Positions 44,518-52,675 of a stretch of DNA of 64,000 nt are shown piece after piece. Origin of the DNA: Myxococcales bacterium (GTDB lineage Bacteria; Myxococcota_A; Polyangia; Polyangiales; Ga0077539). The notes under the pieces were generated by a model. That model ran no database searches. It worked only from the letters and a program-made list of their open reading frames with translations, and was not told the DNA's origin. Both the position numbers and the translations under genes were made by a program. The stretch lies in NCBI GenBank assembly GCA_016792845.1, contig JAEUKH010000015.1, forward strand, positions 1 through 64,000, given 5' to 3'. Each line of letters opens with the position of its first letter. The first letter of the stretch is position 1.

Positions 44518-46275
44518 TCAGGGCGCGCCGCCCGGCGGGCGCCACCGCGCGAGGGCCATCATGGGCGCGTGGGCGAAGGTCTCGACCCCGGGGCCGATCG
44601 AGTTGGTCTCTTCGTAGTGATCGCCGTCGGCCTCTTGGAGGTACGGCAGCACCGGGTGCAGCACGTAGTTGAGCTGCGGCACGATGTACCCGATGAAGTC
44701 TTCGGTGAGCCCTGAGACAAAGGCGTAGCGCACCCCCGGGTTGGCGAGCATCACGTCGCGGAGGTACGGCGCCGGGGGCGCCATCGCGAGGTCGGGGCGG
44801 TTGCGCGTCTCGGTGAGCGTCGATTGGCCCCAAGAGAAGCGCGGGTCGTAGCCGATCCAGAGCTCGGGGTGCAGCTCGCCCGGGGCCGTGATGGTCGCCA
44901 CCGGGCCCACCTGGAGGTACGTCACCCGAGAGCGAATCCAAGGGAAATTGCCGTTGCGGAAGGTGCGGCTCGGGTCCCAGTAGTAGAGCGGGCGGTCGAA
45001 GACGCGGTTGGTGAACCCGAGGCCGTAGGTGGTGTTCTGGGCCTGCATCCAGAGGGGCGCGGTGCGGTACGACACGGCCGTCTCGCTGGCCTCGACCCCG
45101 TCGGCGGTGATGGCCCGCAGCGCGAGGCGCCCCACCGCACGGCCCACCGCCCGGGCCCGAGGCAGACCCGCTTCGGTGATGGGCATCCCGTCGTCTCCGA
45201 GGGGTCTCACGCCGCCGCCGGGGCCCACCTGGCCGCCGAGGGCGCCGTTGACAAAGACCGTGACGCCGCCGAGCCCCGGGAGCCCCTCTTCGGGCACGCC
45301 GCGCTCGATCACCTCGCGCAGATGGTGAACGTAGTCGGCCGAGAGAAGGTTATTGCGCGAGCCCGCATACTCAGGGTGCGCCGCCCAGTTGACCCATGTG
45401 CCAAGTGTGCGCCCCGGCATGGCGTCGTCGGTAAACTGGACCACCGTCACGGTGGGGTCGAAGAGCACCGGATCGCGGGTGTCGTTGACGTACGCGCGGG
45501 TGTCGCCGGTCATGGGGTCGACGGTCATCACCTGGGCGACGCGCATGCGCGCGGGTCGAAGCGCGCCGACGGCCTGGGCGATGGCCTCGGCGGTGCGACG
45601 CCGCACGAGGCTCTGGTAGCTCGCCGAGAGCCCCGATTGGAGCGGCCCCCTGCCCCAAAGCCCGATGGTGTCGACCGCCTCGTGGACGTGGGTCGAGGCC
45701 ACGAGGATCTTGTCAATGCCGAGCCCCGCGAGGGTCGGGTCGGCCTCGATGCGCTCGATCTCGTTGCGGAAGAAGCCCACGCAGTCGATCACCGCGAAGG
45801 CCACCAGGGTCTCGCCGTCGCGGAAGGCCACGGCCCTCACGTCGAGGCTGTCGGCGATGCCCGTGGCGGGGCGGCCGGTGCCGAAGCCCGCGACCCACAC
45901 CGCGTCGAAGACACCGTTGCCGTTGAGGTCGACGAAGGGCTCGCCGGGCTCCCAGGCGTTGTTGCGGTTGGTGTCGGTCCACATGGTTTCGGTGAGGGCC
46001 GGGTTGATGTCGACCCGCGCGAAGCCCGCCGAGAGCTGATGGTCGCCGGTCGGCATGCAGTGGGCCGCCCCGGGGCAGTGATCGTCAGGGCCCTCGTACG
46101 GCGTGGGGCTGCGCGGGCCCCCGTCGGCGAAGCGCCCCGAGTCGGCCTCGACCGCCCCCGCATCGAGGGTCGCCGCGTCGAGGGCCGCGACCGGCGGCGA
46201 CGCCTCGCTGCACCCCGCCCCCATGAGACACCCCGCCCCCAACACCCAACGCCCGAACCGCTCTGCGCACCGCAC
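44518..46275 (-). CDS. Neutral ceramidase-like lipoprotein
   Basis: About 585 residues, from the GTG at 46275 (signal ending LMGAGC). The mature protein starts with an Asp/Ala linker and then shows the alkaline/neutral ceramidase order: FARVDINPALTE, VRAVAFRDGETLVAFAVIDCVG, VASTHVHEAVDTIG (metal-binding HxH), TWVNWAAHPEYAG and GDHYEETNSIGPG. A DTNRNNAWEPGE...DLNGNGVFD Ca-loop-like insertion is present. By family it hydrolyses an amide-linked lipid such as ceramide with Zn. Activity on sphingolipids, which some myxobacteria make, is plausible but not shown. The start codon choice is uncertain. Confidence 0.75.
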   Translation of the reverse strand: MRCAERFGRWVLGAGCLMGAGCSEASPPVAALDAATLDAGAVEADSGRFADGGPRSPTPYEGPDDHCPGAAHCMPTGDHQLSAGFARVDINPALTETMWTDTNRNNAWEPGEPFVDLNGNGVFDAVWVAGFGTGRPATGIADSLDVRAVAFRDGETLVAFAVIDCVGFFRNEIERIEADPTLAGLGIDKILVASTHVHEAVDTIGLWGRGPLQSGLSASYQSLVRRRTAEAIAQAVGALRPARMRVAQVMTVDPMTGDTRAYVNDTRDPVLFDPTVTVVQFTDDAMPGRTLGTWVNWAAHPEYAGSRNNLLSADYVHHLREVIERGVPEEGLPGLGGVTVFVNGALGGQVGPGGGVRPLGDDGMPITEAGLPRARAVGRAVGRLALRAITADGVEASETAVSYRTAPLWMQAQNTTYGLGFTNRVFDRPLYYWDPSRTFRNGNFPWIRSRVTYLQVGPVATITAPGELHPELWIGYDPRFSWGQSTLTETRNRPDLAMAPPAPYLRDVMLANPGVRYAFVSGLTEDFIGYIVPQLNYVLHPVLPYLQEADGDHYEETNSIGPGVETFAHAPMMALARWRPPGGAP

Positions 46276-46306
46276 GGCCCGGAGCGTAATCCCACCGCGG
46301 CCCTCG

Positions 46307-46320
46307 GTGCCATATGGCAC
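46307..46320. repeat. Perfect GTGCCATATGGCAC palindrome
   Basis: A 14-base perfect dyad lies between the divergent ceramidase-like and FG-GAP-like genes, 13 bases before the ATG at 46334. It could serve as an operator here. Confidence 0.85.
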
Positions 46321-46333
46321 ACTCGCGGCACCT

Positions 46334-48064
46334 ATGAAACGGGGCCACCATTGGGCGCGGGGCTGCCTCCTCGGCGCGCTCATCGCGACAGGCTGCAAGA
46401 CCCGAAACGACGCCGACGCGAGCCCGCCGTTGCCGCGTCCCGAGGCCCGCCGCGCGGCCCCTGACGCCGACCCGGGCCCCTCCCGAGACGCGCAGCCCGA
46501 TGGCACACCCGCGCCCCCCGCGGTGACGGCCGCGGTCGACGCAGGCCCCGCCCCGACCACCCCGCAAGGCTTCGAGGGCGCCCGCCGACGCGACCTCGAC
46601 GGCGACGGCCTCGACGAGCTCGAGCGCCCGCTGCCCTACCGGCTCGACCGCGCGACCGAGGGCCGGAGCCATCACGGCATGCTCGTCGCGCACGGGCTCC
46701 CTGGGGGCGGCTTCAGCGACCGCGACGCCTTCGCCCAGGCTGCCACCCGCGCCCACTGCCCCGAGCGCCCTGCGACGCCCTTTACGACGGGCCTGGGCCC
46801 CGGAGCCGAGGCCTTCGCCGACCTCGTCGACGACGCCCACCGGGTGCTGTTTCACCAAGGGGTCTGCGCCCTCGCCTGGGGCGCGCCCATCGAGGCCGTG
46901 GTGGCGGCCTACCCCGGGTGCGCGGGCGGCGATGGCGGAGTCGACGCGGGCGCCCTCTGCCGCGGAGGCTTCGACCGAGATTTCACGGCCCTCCGCACCC
47001 TCGCGCTGCCCTTCAGGTTGCAGCGGGTGCCGACGGCGCCCTTGACGCTCTTGCCGCCGGGGCAGGCCCCGCCGGTGGTGCCCGCCCCGACCCTCGCGCC
47101 GGTGTCGGCCGCGATGCGAACGCGCTGCGCGGCGGCCGACCGCGCGTACCTCGACACCCTCGGGCGGCTCCGCCGTGAGGCCAACGCGCGCGACGAGACG
47201 CTGTACCCGAACGACGAGCCCCTCGCCCTCTGCGCCGCCGCCGGAGACGCCGGGTGGCAGCTCGCCCTCGCCCCTCCGGTCGGGCGCGGCCGCGGCGAAG
47301 ACCGCGCCTGGGACATCGTGGCCACGCTGGCACCCCTTGGCACCATGGTGGCACACCCCGCCCCCGCGGGGCTCACCTTCACCTTTCACTACAGCGCCAT
47401 GGTCGACCACCATTACAGCCTCGGCCCGGCCTTCGATTACGACCGCGACGGGCGCCCCGAGGTGGCGGTCTTCGACACCACCTACGCCCACGAGAGCGAC
47501 GGCGAGAACAGCGGGCGGCTCTACACCTACGACGGCCACGCCGTGCGCCCCTACGGGCCCGCCGAGGGCCTCGCCTTCGAGCGCCTCGAAGACATCGACC
47601 ACGACGGCCGCCCTGACCTCATCTTGCCCTCTCCGTGGACCTTCAGCGACAACTGCGGCCTCAACGGCGTCGAGCACCGGGGCCCGACCCTGGCCGCCCA
47701 CAGCCTCGCCGACGGGCGCTTCGCGCGCGACGACGCGATGGCCGCGGCGTACCTCGCCGAGCAGTGCGAGGGCCTGCGGGCGAACCTCAACAGCTTCGAC
47801 GCCGAGGCGCGGCTCCCGCACCTGATCGCCTGCGCCCGGGCCTTCGGCCGAGAGCCGAGCGAGCTCATCGCGTCGGTGAGGCGACGCCCCGACGCCGCGG
47901 GGCTCCCGCAGGTGATGCAGCCCGCCTCGGGCGGAGACGCCTGCTACAGCTTCGAGATGGCGGCGAGCCGTGCGCTCCTCGCACCGCCCTTCGCGCCGCT
48001 CGTGGCCGGAGCGTGGGCGCGGCTGCCCGTGCTCGCGGGTCGCGACGGCGGCCCGGGCCCGTAA
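46334..48064 (+). CDS. Lipoprotein with FG-GAP/VCBS-like calcium motifs
   Basis: A 576-residue protein from the ATG at 46334, with lipobox LIATGC. Short Asp-rich motifs recur: RDLDGDGLDELERP (~85), DYDRDGRPEVAVFD (~375) and DIDHDGRPDLILPS (~420). They match FG-GAP/VCBS beta-propeller calcium loops, but intervening repeats are not obvious, so a full propeller is not certain. Several Cys (AHCPERP, YPGCAGG, RTRCAAADR, DNCGLNG, LAEQCEG, DACYSF) suggest disulfides. Function unknown. Confidence 0.7.
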   Translation: MKRGHHWARGCLLGALIATGCKTRNDADASPPLPRPEARRAAPDADPGPSRDAQPDGTPAPPAVTAAVDAGPAPTTPQGFEGARRRDLDGDGLDELERPLPYRLDRATEGRSHHGMLVAHGLPGGGFSDRDAFAQAATRAHCPERPATPFTTGLGPGAEAFADLVDDAHRVLFHQGVCALAWGAPIEAVVAAYPGCAGGDGGVDAGALCRGGFDRDFTALRTLALPFRLQRVPTAPLTLLPPGQAPPVVPAPTLAPVSAAMRTRCAAADRAYLDTLGRLRREANARDETLYPNDEPLALCAAAGDAGWQLALAPPVGRGRGEDRAWDIVATLAPLGTMVAHPAPAGLTFTFHYSAMVDHHYSLGPAFDYDRDGRPEVAVFDTTYAHESDGENSGRLYTYDGHAVRPYGPAEGLAFERLEDIDHDGRPDLILPSPWTFSDNCGLNGVEHRGPTLAAHSLADGRFARDDAMAAAYLAEQCEGLRANLNSFDAEARLPHLIACARAFGREPSELIASVRRRPDAAGLPQVMQPASGGDACYSFEMAASRALLAPPFAPLVAGAWARLPVLAGRDGGPGP

Positions 48065-48076
48065 CCCCTGGCCCAT

Positions 48077-48091
48077 GTGCCAGAGTGGCAC
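48077..48091. repeat. GTGCCA-N3-TGGCAC palindrome
   Basis: GTGCCAGAGTGGCAC sits in the 37-base gap between convergent genes. It could be a factor-independent hairpin, though no T-tract follows. Confidence 0.85.
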
Positions 48092-48101
48092 ACCCTTGGC
48101 G

Positions 48102-50612
48102 CTACCGCATGGGGTTCTCGGCCCAGGCGGGGAGGTTCGCGGTGGCGCTGCGGGTGGCGTCGGTGAGGGGCCAGCCCCAGAGGGCGTAGAAGGGCGCGAG
48201 GTTGCGGTTGGCGAGCTGCGACGAGCGCACGACCCAGCGCTGGATGCGGGCCGACTCGTTGGCGGGGCGCTCGCTCTCGGCGAGGGTCATGTACTCTTGG
48301 TTGAGGCGGGTGAAGAGCGACCAGCCGAAGCCCTGTTGGAGCTGGACGAAGGTGTCGAGGCAGGTCCACACGCTCCAGTCGCGGGTGAAGTTGCGACCGT
48401 TGGCGATGTAGCTGTTGATGCGGGTGTTGCGCTCGGCGGGCGTAACGGCCGAGTGGCCGGTGCCGGGTGCGCGGGCGGTGGTGTGCTCCATCGCATAGAG
48501 CGACCAGAGGTTGACGGTGCACTCGCCGGTGCCGCCGAACGACCAGTCTGCGAACTGATGGTTGTGCCCGATTTCGTGCATGAACCCCCAGTTGCCGTCG
48601 CGCGCGAGGGCGGTGAGGTCGAGGGCCTCGGCGGCCTGCGGGGTGAAGGCCATGATGGGGTAGCCCGCGTGCATGTATCCCGCGACGATCTGGCGATCGA
48701 AGACGATGCGCTCGGCCCGGGGGCGGTTGCGGTCGATGCTGGCGAGGTCGGCGTCGGCGTCCATCACCCGCTGCCACCAGGTGAGCAGCGCCGTCGGGTC
48801 GTCGAGGGTGCGCACGAGGGCCGCGGGCACCGTGAGGATCACCCCCGGCGTCTCGAGCTCGGCGTAGAGCCCCGGAGCCGCGCGCGACGCCCGCCACGCC
48901 GCGACGCTGGTCTCGCCGAGCACGAAGCGCGGCGCGCGGACGCCGCCGGTGACGGTGATGTTGACAGTGCCCACATTGACGCCGCCGGGCACGCGCACAT
49001 AGAGGAGCCCGCCGAAGGCGTTGGCCACCCGCACCTCGCGGGCGTTGAGGGCGAAGCTGCGGGTGACGACGGGCATGCGCGACCAGGCGTCGGTGCCGGT
49101 GTTGTCGTCGGTCCATGAGCCGACGAGGAGGTCGATGTTGCGTCCGACGAGGGCGTCGGGCGCGGTGACGGTGACGAGCTCTCCGGCGGGCACCCAGACC
49201 CCGGTGCTGCGCCACACGGCGCGGTCGCTGTTGCCGCCGAGGCGGTTGGTGCGTCCGGCGTAGCGAGCGTTGACCGCGAGGGTCACGGCGGCGCTGTCGC
49301 TGCCCGCGAGGGCCCCCGGGAAGTCGGCCGCCGCCGGGTGCGCCCGCAGCATCTCGGGGGGCGTGTCTTGCGCGATGCGCGTGTCGATGGTGACGGTGAG
49401 GGCCTCGACGGGCTGGCTCGCCGGGCGCACGGGCCGCGCGCTCGTAGGCACGACGTCGGGGAGCTGCCCTCGGAGCCGCCGGACCTCATCAAAGTACGGC
49501 GAATCGAGGCGTTCGAAGCGCACCCCGCGGCGCACCGTGGCGCTGGCGGTGACGAGCTCTGCGAGGCTCGCGGGGCTCCGCCCGGCCACATGCTCGACGA
49601 TGCGGGCGAGGCTCTCGCGGGCGTGGTCGAGCCAGCTCGGCGCGCGCACCGGAACGGCCGTGTTGTTGGTCGGGTCGGGGTCGGTGGTGATGGTGATGCC
49701 GAGCGGGTTGGTGAGGCGATTGCCTGCGAAATTCGTGACCGGGTCGCGGTTCGAATAGCCCCAGTACCACGCGTGCCCGGTGACGATGACGGCCCCGCCG
49801 TTGCGCACCCAGGCCACGAGCCGCGCGGCCTCTTCGGCGGTGCGCGCCGACCCGGCGCTGGTGATGAGCACCCCGAGCCCGGTGGGGTCGTTCGCGGTGG
49901 CCGAGCGCACGGTGAAGCCCGCCTCGGTGAGAAAGCTCCGAAGCTCGGCGCGCGCGCCCTCGACGCCCACCACCCCCGCGCGATCGCCGCGGAGCGCCCA
50001 GAGCACGGCGTTGCGGGTGAGCCTCCCGCGGTCGTCGCCGGTGTTGCGCGGGTTGTCGACGAGCGACTCGTGGCCGAAGGTGAGCGCGCGCCCCGCTCCG
50101 GCCTGCGCGGCGGCCACGAAGGTCACATGGTTGGCGTCGTACGCCACCGAGAAGGCCGTCTCGCCGTGCACCACCATGGCCGACGCGAGCGAGCTCCCGA
50201 GGTTGAGCGTGTTGACGCCCTCGGTGAGCGCGCGCCACGCCGCCCCCGTGTCGAAGCGCCCCGCGTCAACGCCGACCTCCACGCCGACATCCACGCCGCC
50301 GCCGTCGAGGCCCGCGTCACCCTGGCCCGCGTCACTGCCGCTGTCAGCGAAGCCCGCGTCGAGGCCCGCGTCGAGGCCCGCGTCGACACGAGCCGCGTCA
50401 CCGCCGCTGTCAGCGCCCCCCGCGTCGACCGCGCCCGCGTCACCGCCGCTGTCAGCGCCCCCCGCGTCAACGGCGTCGACGATGTTGACATCGTTCACAT
50501 CGTCGGCGGCGGCCTCGGATGCTGCGTCGGTTGGGGCCGGCGACGAGGGCGCGCAACCCGCCGAGAGCGTCGCCATGACGAGCACGAGTGTCGATGAACG
50601 GGGTGCCTTCAC
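48102..50612 (-). CDS. M60-like (enhancin-type) metallopeptidase lipoprotein
   Basis: An 836-residue protein from the GTG at 50612 (signal ending LSAGC), followed by a long Asp/Ala/Gly linker with 42-bp-period repeats. The C-terminal third has HEIGHNHQFADWSFGGTGE (His pair about residue 677 and a downstream Glu), the zinc motif of M60 peptidases. The upstream segment YAELETPGVILTVPAALV is also M60-like. Residues ~230-330 resemble a glutamine-amidotransferase-like domain (GLGVLITSAGSARTAEEAARL, GAVIVTGHAWYW) seen in SslE-type proteins. M60 enzymes cleave glycosylated proteins such as mucins. It is divergent from the DUF1826 gene, so the zinc-type operator between them may also control it. Confidence 0.82.
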   Translation of the reverse strand: MKAPRSSTLVLVMATLSAGCAPSSPAPTDAASEAAADDVNDVNIVDAVDAGGADSGGDAGAVDAGGADSGGDAARVDAGLDAGLDAGFADSGSDAGQGDAGLDGGGVDVGVEVGVDAGRFDTGAAWRALTEGVNTLNLGSSLASAMVVHGETAFSVAYDANHVTFVAAAQAGAGRALTFGHESLVDNPRNTGDDRGRLTRNAVLWALRGDRAGVVGVEGARAELRSFLTEAGFTVRSATANDPTGLGVLITSAGSARTAEEAARLVAWVRNGGAVIVTGHAWYWGYSNRDPVTNFAGNRLTNPLGITITTDPDPTNNTAVPVRAPSWLDHARESLARIVEHVAGRSPASLAELVTASATVRRGVRFERLDSPYFDEVRRLRGQLPDVVPTSARPVRPASQPVEALTVTIDTRIAQDTPPEMLRAHPAAADFPGALAGSDSAAVTLAVNARYAGRTNRLGGNSDRAVWRSTGVWVPAGELVTVTAPDALVGRNIDLLVGSWTDDNTGTDAWSRMPVVTRSFALNAREVRVANAFGGLLYVRVPGGVNVGTVNITVTGGVRAPRFVLGETSVAAWRASRAAPGLYAELETPGVILTVPAALVRTLDDPTALLTWWQRVMDADADLASIDRNRPRAERIVFDRQIVAGYMHAGYPIMAFTPQAAEALDLTALARDGNWGFMHEIGHNHQFADWSFGGTGECTVNLWSLYAMEHTTARAPGTGHSAVTPAERNTRINSYIANGRNFTRDWSVWTCLDTFVQLQQGFGWSLFTRLNQEYMTLAESERPANESARIQRWVVRSSQLANRNLAPFYALWGWPLTDATRSATANLPAWAENPMR
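50395..50468 (-). repeat. 42-bp-period repeats in the M60 lipoprotein linker
   Basis: A 32-base block starting GCGTCACCGCCGCTGTCAGC occurs at 50395 and again at 50437. It encodes Asp/Ala/Gly/Ser linker residues. Confidence 0.85.
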
Positions 50613-50704
50613 GGGCCCGAGCTTAGCCGACCGCGCGCGATTTGTACGCCAGGTCGAAGACCGAGCTCGCGGGCGGAGCCCCAAAGATGCATCAACGTTG
50701 TTTT

Positions 50705-50739
50705 TGCATCACGAATGTAATAGCAATGCATTTGTTACA
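50705..50739. promoter_or_regulatory. Candidate Zur-type operator
   Basis: An AT-rich island in GC-rich DNA between the M60 and DUF1826 genes. TGCATCACGAATGTA (50705-50719) matches 12 of 15 bases of TGCATCACCGATGCA at 53524. It overlaps AATGTAATAGCAATGCATT (50714-50732), itself a partial dyad. The shared sequence upstream of two zinc-type loci is the basis for the call. Confidence 0.5.
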
Positions 50740-50791
50740 CGGTGATGGCGCGAGGCTGTTGGGGTCATCGGGGTCACCGGCGGGGCGAGAC

Positions 50792-51475
50792 ATGGCATCA
50801 CAGCTTGATTTGACAGGGCTGAGCGTACGGAGGCACCGGGTGGTGGCGCGCGCCGCGGGGCTCGACATCATTCACCATCCTGCGGTCAATCTTGCGCTCT
50901 GGCGACGGCCCGAGGCCGAGCGGCCCGGCGCAGAGGTGGCCGCGTGGCTCGCCGCGCGCGCCGCGGGTCCGGTGGGCGTGCGTGAGGCGGTGCTCGCGCT
51001 GAGCCCCGAGAGCGTCGATGCGTTCTTGGGTGACGAGGCGCCGCACGCGGGCCGCGACTGGCTGGCGAACGACCTGCTCGCCCTCGGCGTGCGCTTCGGC
51101 CGCGTGATGCAGACCTCGGCCGTGCGGATGCAGCTGGCCGTCGTGGCCAACGACCGATGCCAGCGGTTTCACGCCGACAGCGTGACGGTGCGCGGGCTCT
51201 GCACCTACGTCGGGCCGGGCACCGAGTGGCTCGAAGAGTACGCCCTCGACCGCGCGGCCGCGGCGCCCTCGACCGAGGGGCTCTCGACCGCCGAGAGCAA
51301 CCGGCGCATCGTCGCTGACCCCAGGGGGCTGCACGCGGTGAGACGCGGTTCGTTCGCCCTGCTGAAAGGGAGCGCCTACCCCGGCAACGCGGCTTGGGGG
51401 CTCGTGCACAGGAGTCCGCAGGTCGCGGCGAAGGGCCTGCGTCGCCTCGTCGTCAAGCTGGACGTGCCGCGATGA
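50792..51475 (+). CDS. DUF1826 protein
   Basis: A 227-residue protein from the ATG at 50792. The conserved core CQRFHADSVTVRGLCTYVGP, then GTEWLEEYALDR, and a terminal GLVHRSP are characteristic of DUF1826, whose genes often neighbour COG0523 GTPases in zinc-limitation loci. The RFHxD...GTxW pattern suggests a metal-dependent dioxygenase-like or metal-binding fold (inference). It overlaps the following lipoprotein gene by 4 bases (ATGA). Expected control: repression by a Zur-type regulator at 50705-50739. Confidence 0.8.
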   Translation: MASQLDLTGLSVRRHRVVARAAGLDIIHHPAVNLALWRRPEAERPGAEVAAWLAARAAGPVGVREAVLALSPESVDAFLGDEAPHAGRDWLANDLLALGVRFGRVMQTSAVRMQLAVVANDRCQRFHADSVTVRGLCTYVGPGTEWLEEYALDRAAAAPSTEGLSTAESNRRIVADPRGLHAVRRGSFALLKGSAYPGNAAWGLVHRSPQVAAKGLRRLVVKLDVPR

Positions 51476-52671
51476 TGGCGCGTCGCGCGGGCCTTGTCGT
51501 CGGGTGTGCGCTCGCGCTCGCGGGGTGCTCAGACCGCGCCGAGATCGCCGAAGACGCCTCGGCGCGTCGTGATCAGCCCGCCGCACCGGTGGGCGATGGG
51601 GCCGACTGGCCGCGCGGGGTCGAGGTCTTTGAGGCTCCGTCGGCGGCCTCCGAAGGGGCTCCGCGCACGATCGAGGTGTTGGCCTCGGGCGAGGTGCTGG
51701 GGCAGTTCGGGATCGCCTACTCGCCGCGACCGAGGCGCGGTGACTTCGTCTTCGTCGACGGGTGGGCGCTTCAGTTCACCGAGCTCATCGTGACCGTGGG
51801 CGAGCTCCGCATCGAGGGGCGCGGCCCCTCACCCGACGATCAGAGCCGGGTCGGCGCTCCGGTGGCGCGTCTCGCGCGTGCCTTCGCGATCGATCTGCAA
51901 AAGCCAGGGCCGCGCGACGGCGCCGGAGGGCGCCCCGAGACCGCGCACCTCTTGCACGTCTTCGCGCGCACAGACCGCGGCGAGGCCCTCGACCCAGAGT
52001 CTAAGTACTCGTTTTCATTCGCATTTCAGACAGCCCGCGCCGACGCTGTGAACGTCAACCTCGGCCCCGCGCAGCAAGCCCTCTACCGCGACATGATCGC
52101 CCGCGGGTGGTCGACGCTCGTGCGAGGGCGCGCGCAGTATCGCGGCACCCCCGCCGCGGCTCCGCCCTTCGGAGAGTACCCCGTCGAGGTCGCGTTCTCG
52201 TTCGGGTTTGGGGCCCCGGCCCAGTACATCAACTGTGACAACCCCGAGAACGCGGCCGGCGACCCGCGCGGCGTTCAGCCCAACTCGACCCGCGCCGTGC
52301 GCGCTCAGATCACCCTCCACGCAGACCACGTCTTCTGGAGCGCGCTGCAAATCGAGCACCCTCCGCTTCGCTTCGACCCTTTCGCCGCGCGGGCGCAGAC
52401 CGCGGGCCCGCTCGGTCGGCTCAGCCTCGACGACCTCGCGACGGTGGCACCGACCAACCTCCGCGACCGCCAGGGTCGTCGCGTGCCTGACCGCGCGGGG
52501 CAGACCCTCGGGGCCGCGGTGCCCGACCCCGAGGCCGTCTCGTTCTCACCGAACGGGGCGGCGAGCGTGCGCGACCTGCGCGACTTCGTGGCCTACTCGA
52601 CCCGGGCCGCGGGGCACCTCAACGGCGAGGGGCTCTGCGCGGTGCGCGCGCTTCGCCCCTTCACCTACTGA
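51472..52671 (+). CDS. Uncharacterised lipoprotein coupled to DUF1826
   Basis: A 399-residue protein beginning Met-Met at 51472, within the DUF1826 stop. Lipobox LALAGC. The mature part is one or two beta-rich domains (VEVFEAPSAASEGAPRTIEV, VFVDGWALQFTELIVTVGEL, YPVEVAFSFGFGAPAQYINC). The FVDGWALQFTELIVTVGEL segment resembles proteins annotated only as hypothetical in myxobacteria. Translation coupling to DUF1826 implies a role in metal limitation, for instance as a surface zinc-binding or uptake component. This is inference; no metal motif is obvious. Confidence 0.7.
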   Translation: MMARRAGLVVGCALALAGCSDRAEIAEDASARRDQPAAPVGDGADWPRGVEVFEAPSAASEGAPRTIEVLASGEVLGQFGIAYSPRPRRGDFVFVDGWALQFTELIVTVGELRIEGRGPSPDDQSRVGAPVARLARAFAIDLQKPGPRDGAGGRPETAHLLHVFARTDRGEALDPESKYSFSFAFQTARADAVNVNLGPAQQALYRDMIARGWSTLVRGRAQYRGTPAAAPPFGEYPVEVAFSFGFGAPAQYINCDNPENAAGDPRGVQPNSTRAVRAQITLHADHVFWSALQIEHPPLRFDPFAARAQTAGPLGRLSLDDLATVAPTNLRDRQGRRVPDRAGQTLGAAVPDPEAVSFSPNGAASVRDLRDFVAYSTRAAGHLNGEGLCAVRALRPFTY

Positions 52672-52675
52672 ACCC

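Noticed and set aside
47328..47354. TGGCAC repeats as sigma-54 promoters
   Set aside because: The TTGC -12 element is not at the required spacing, and the site is inside a coding region.
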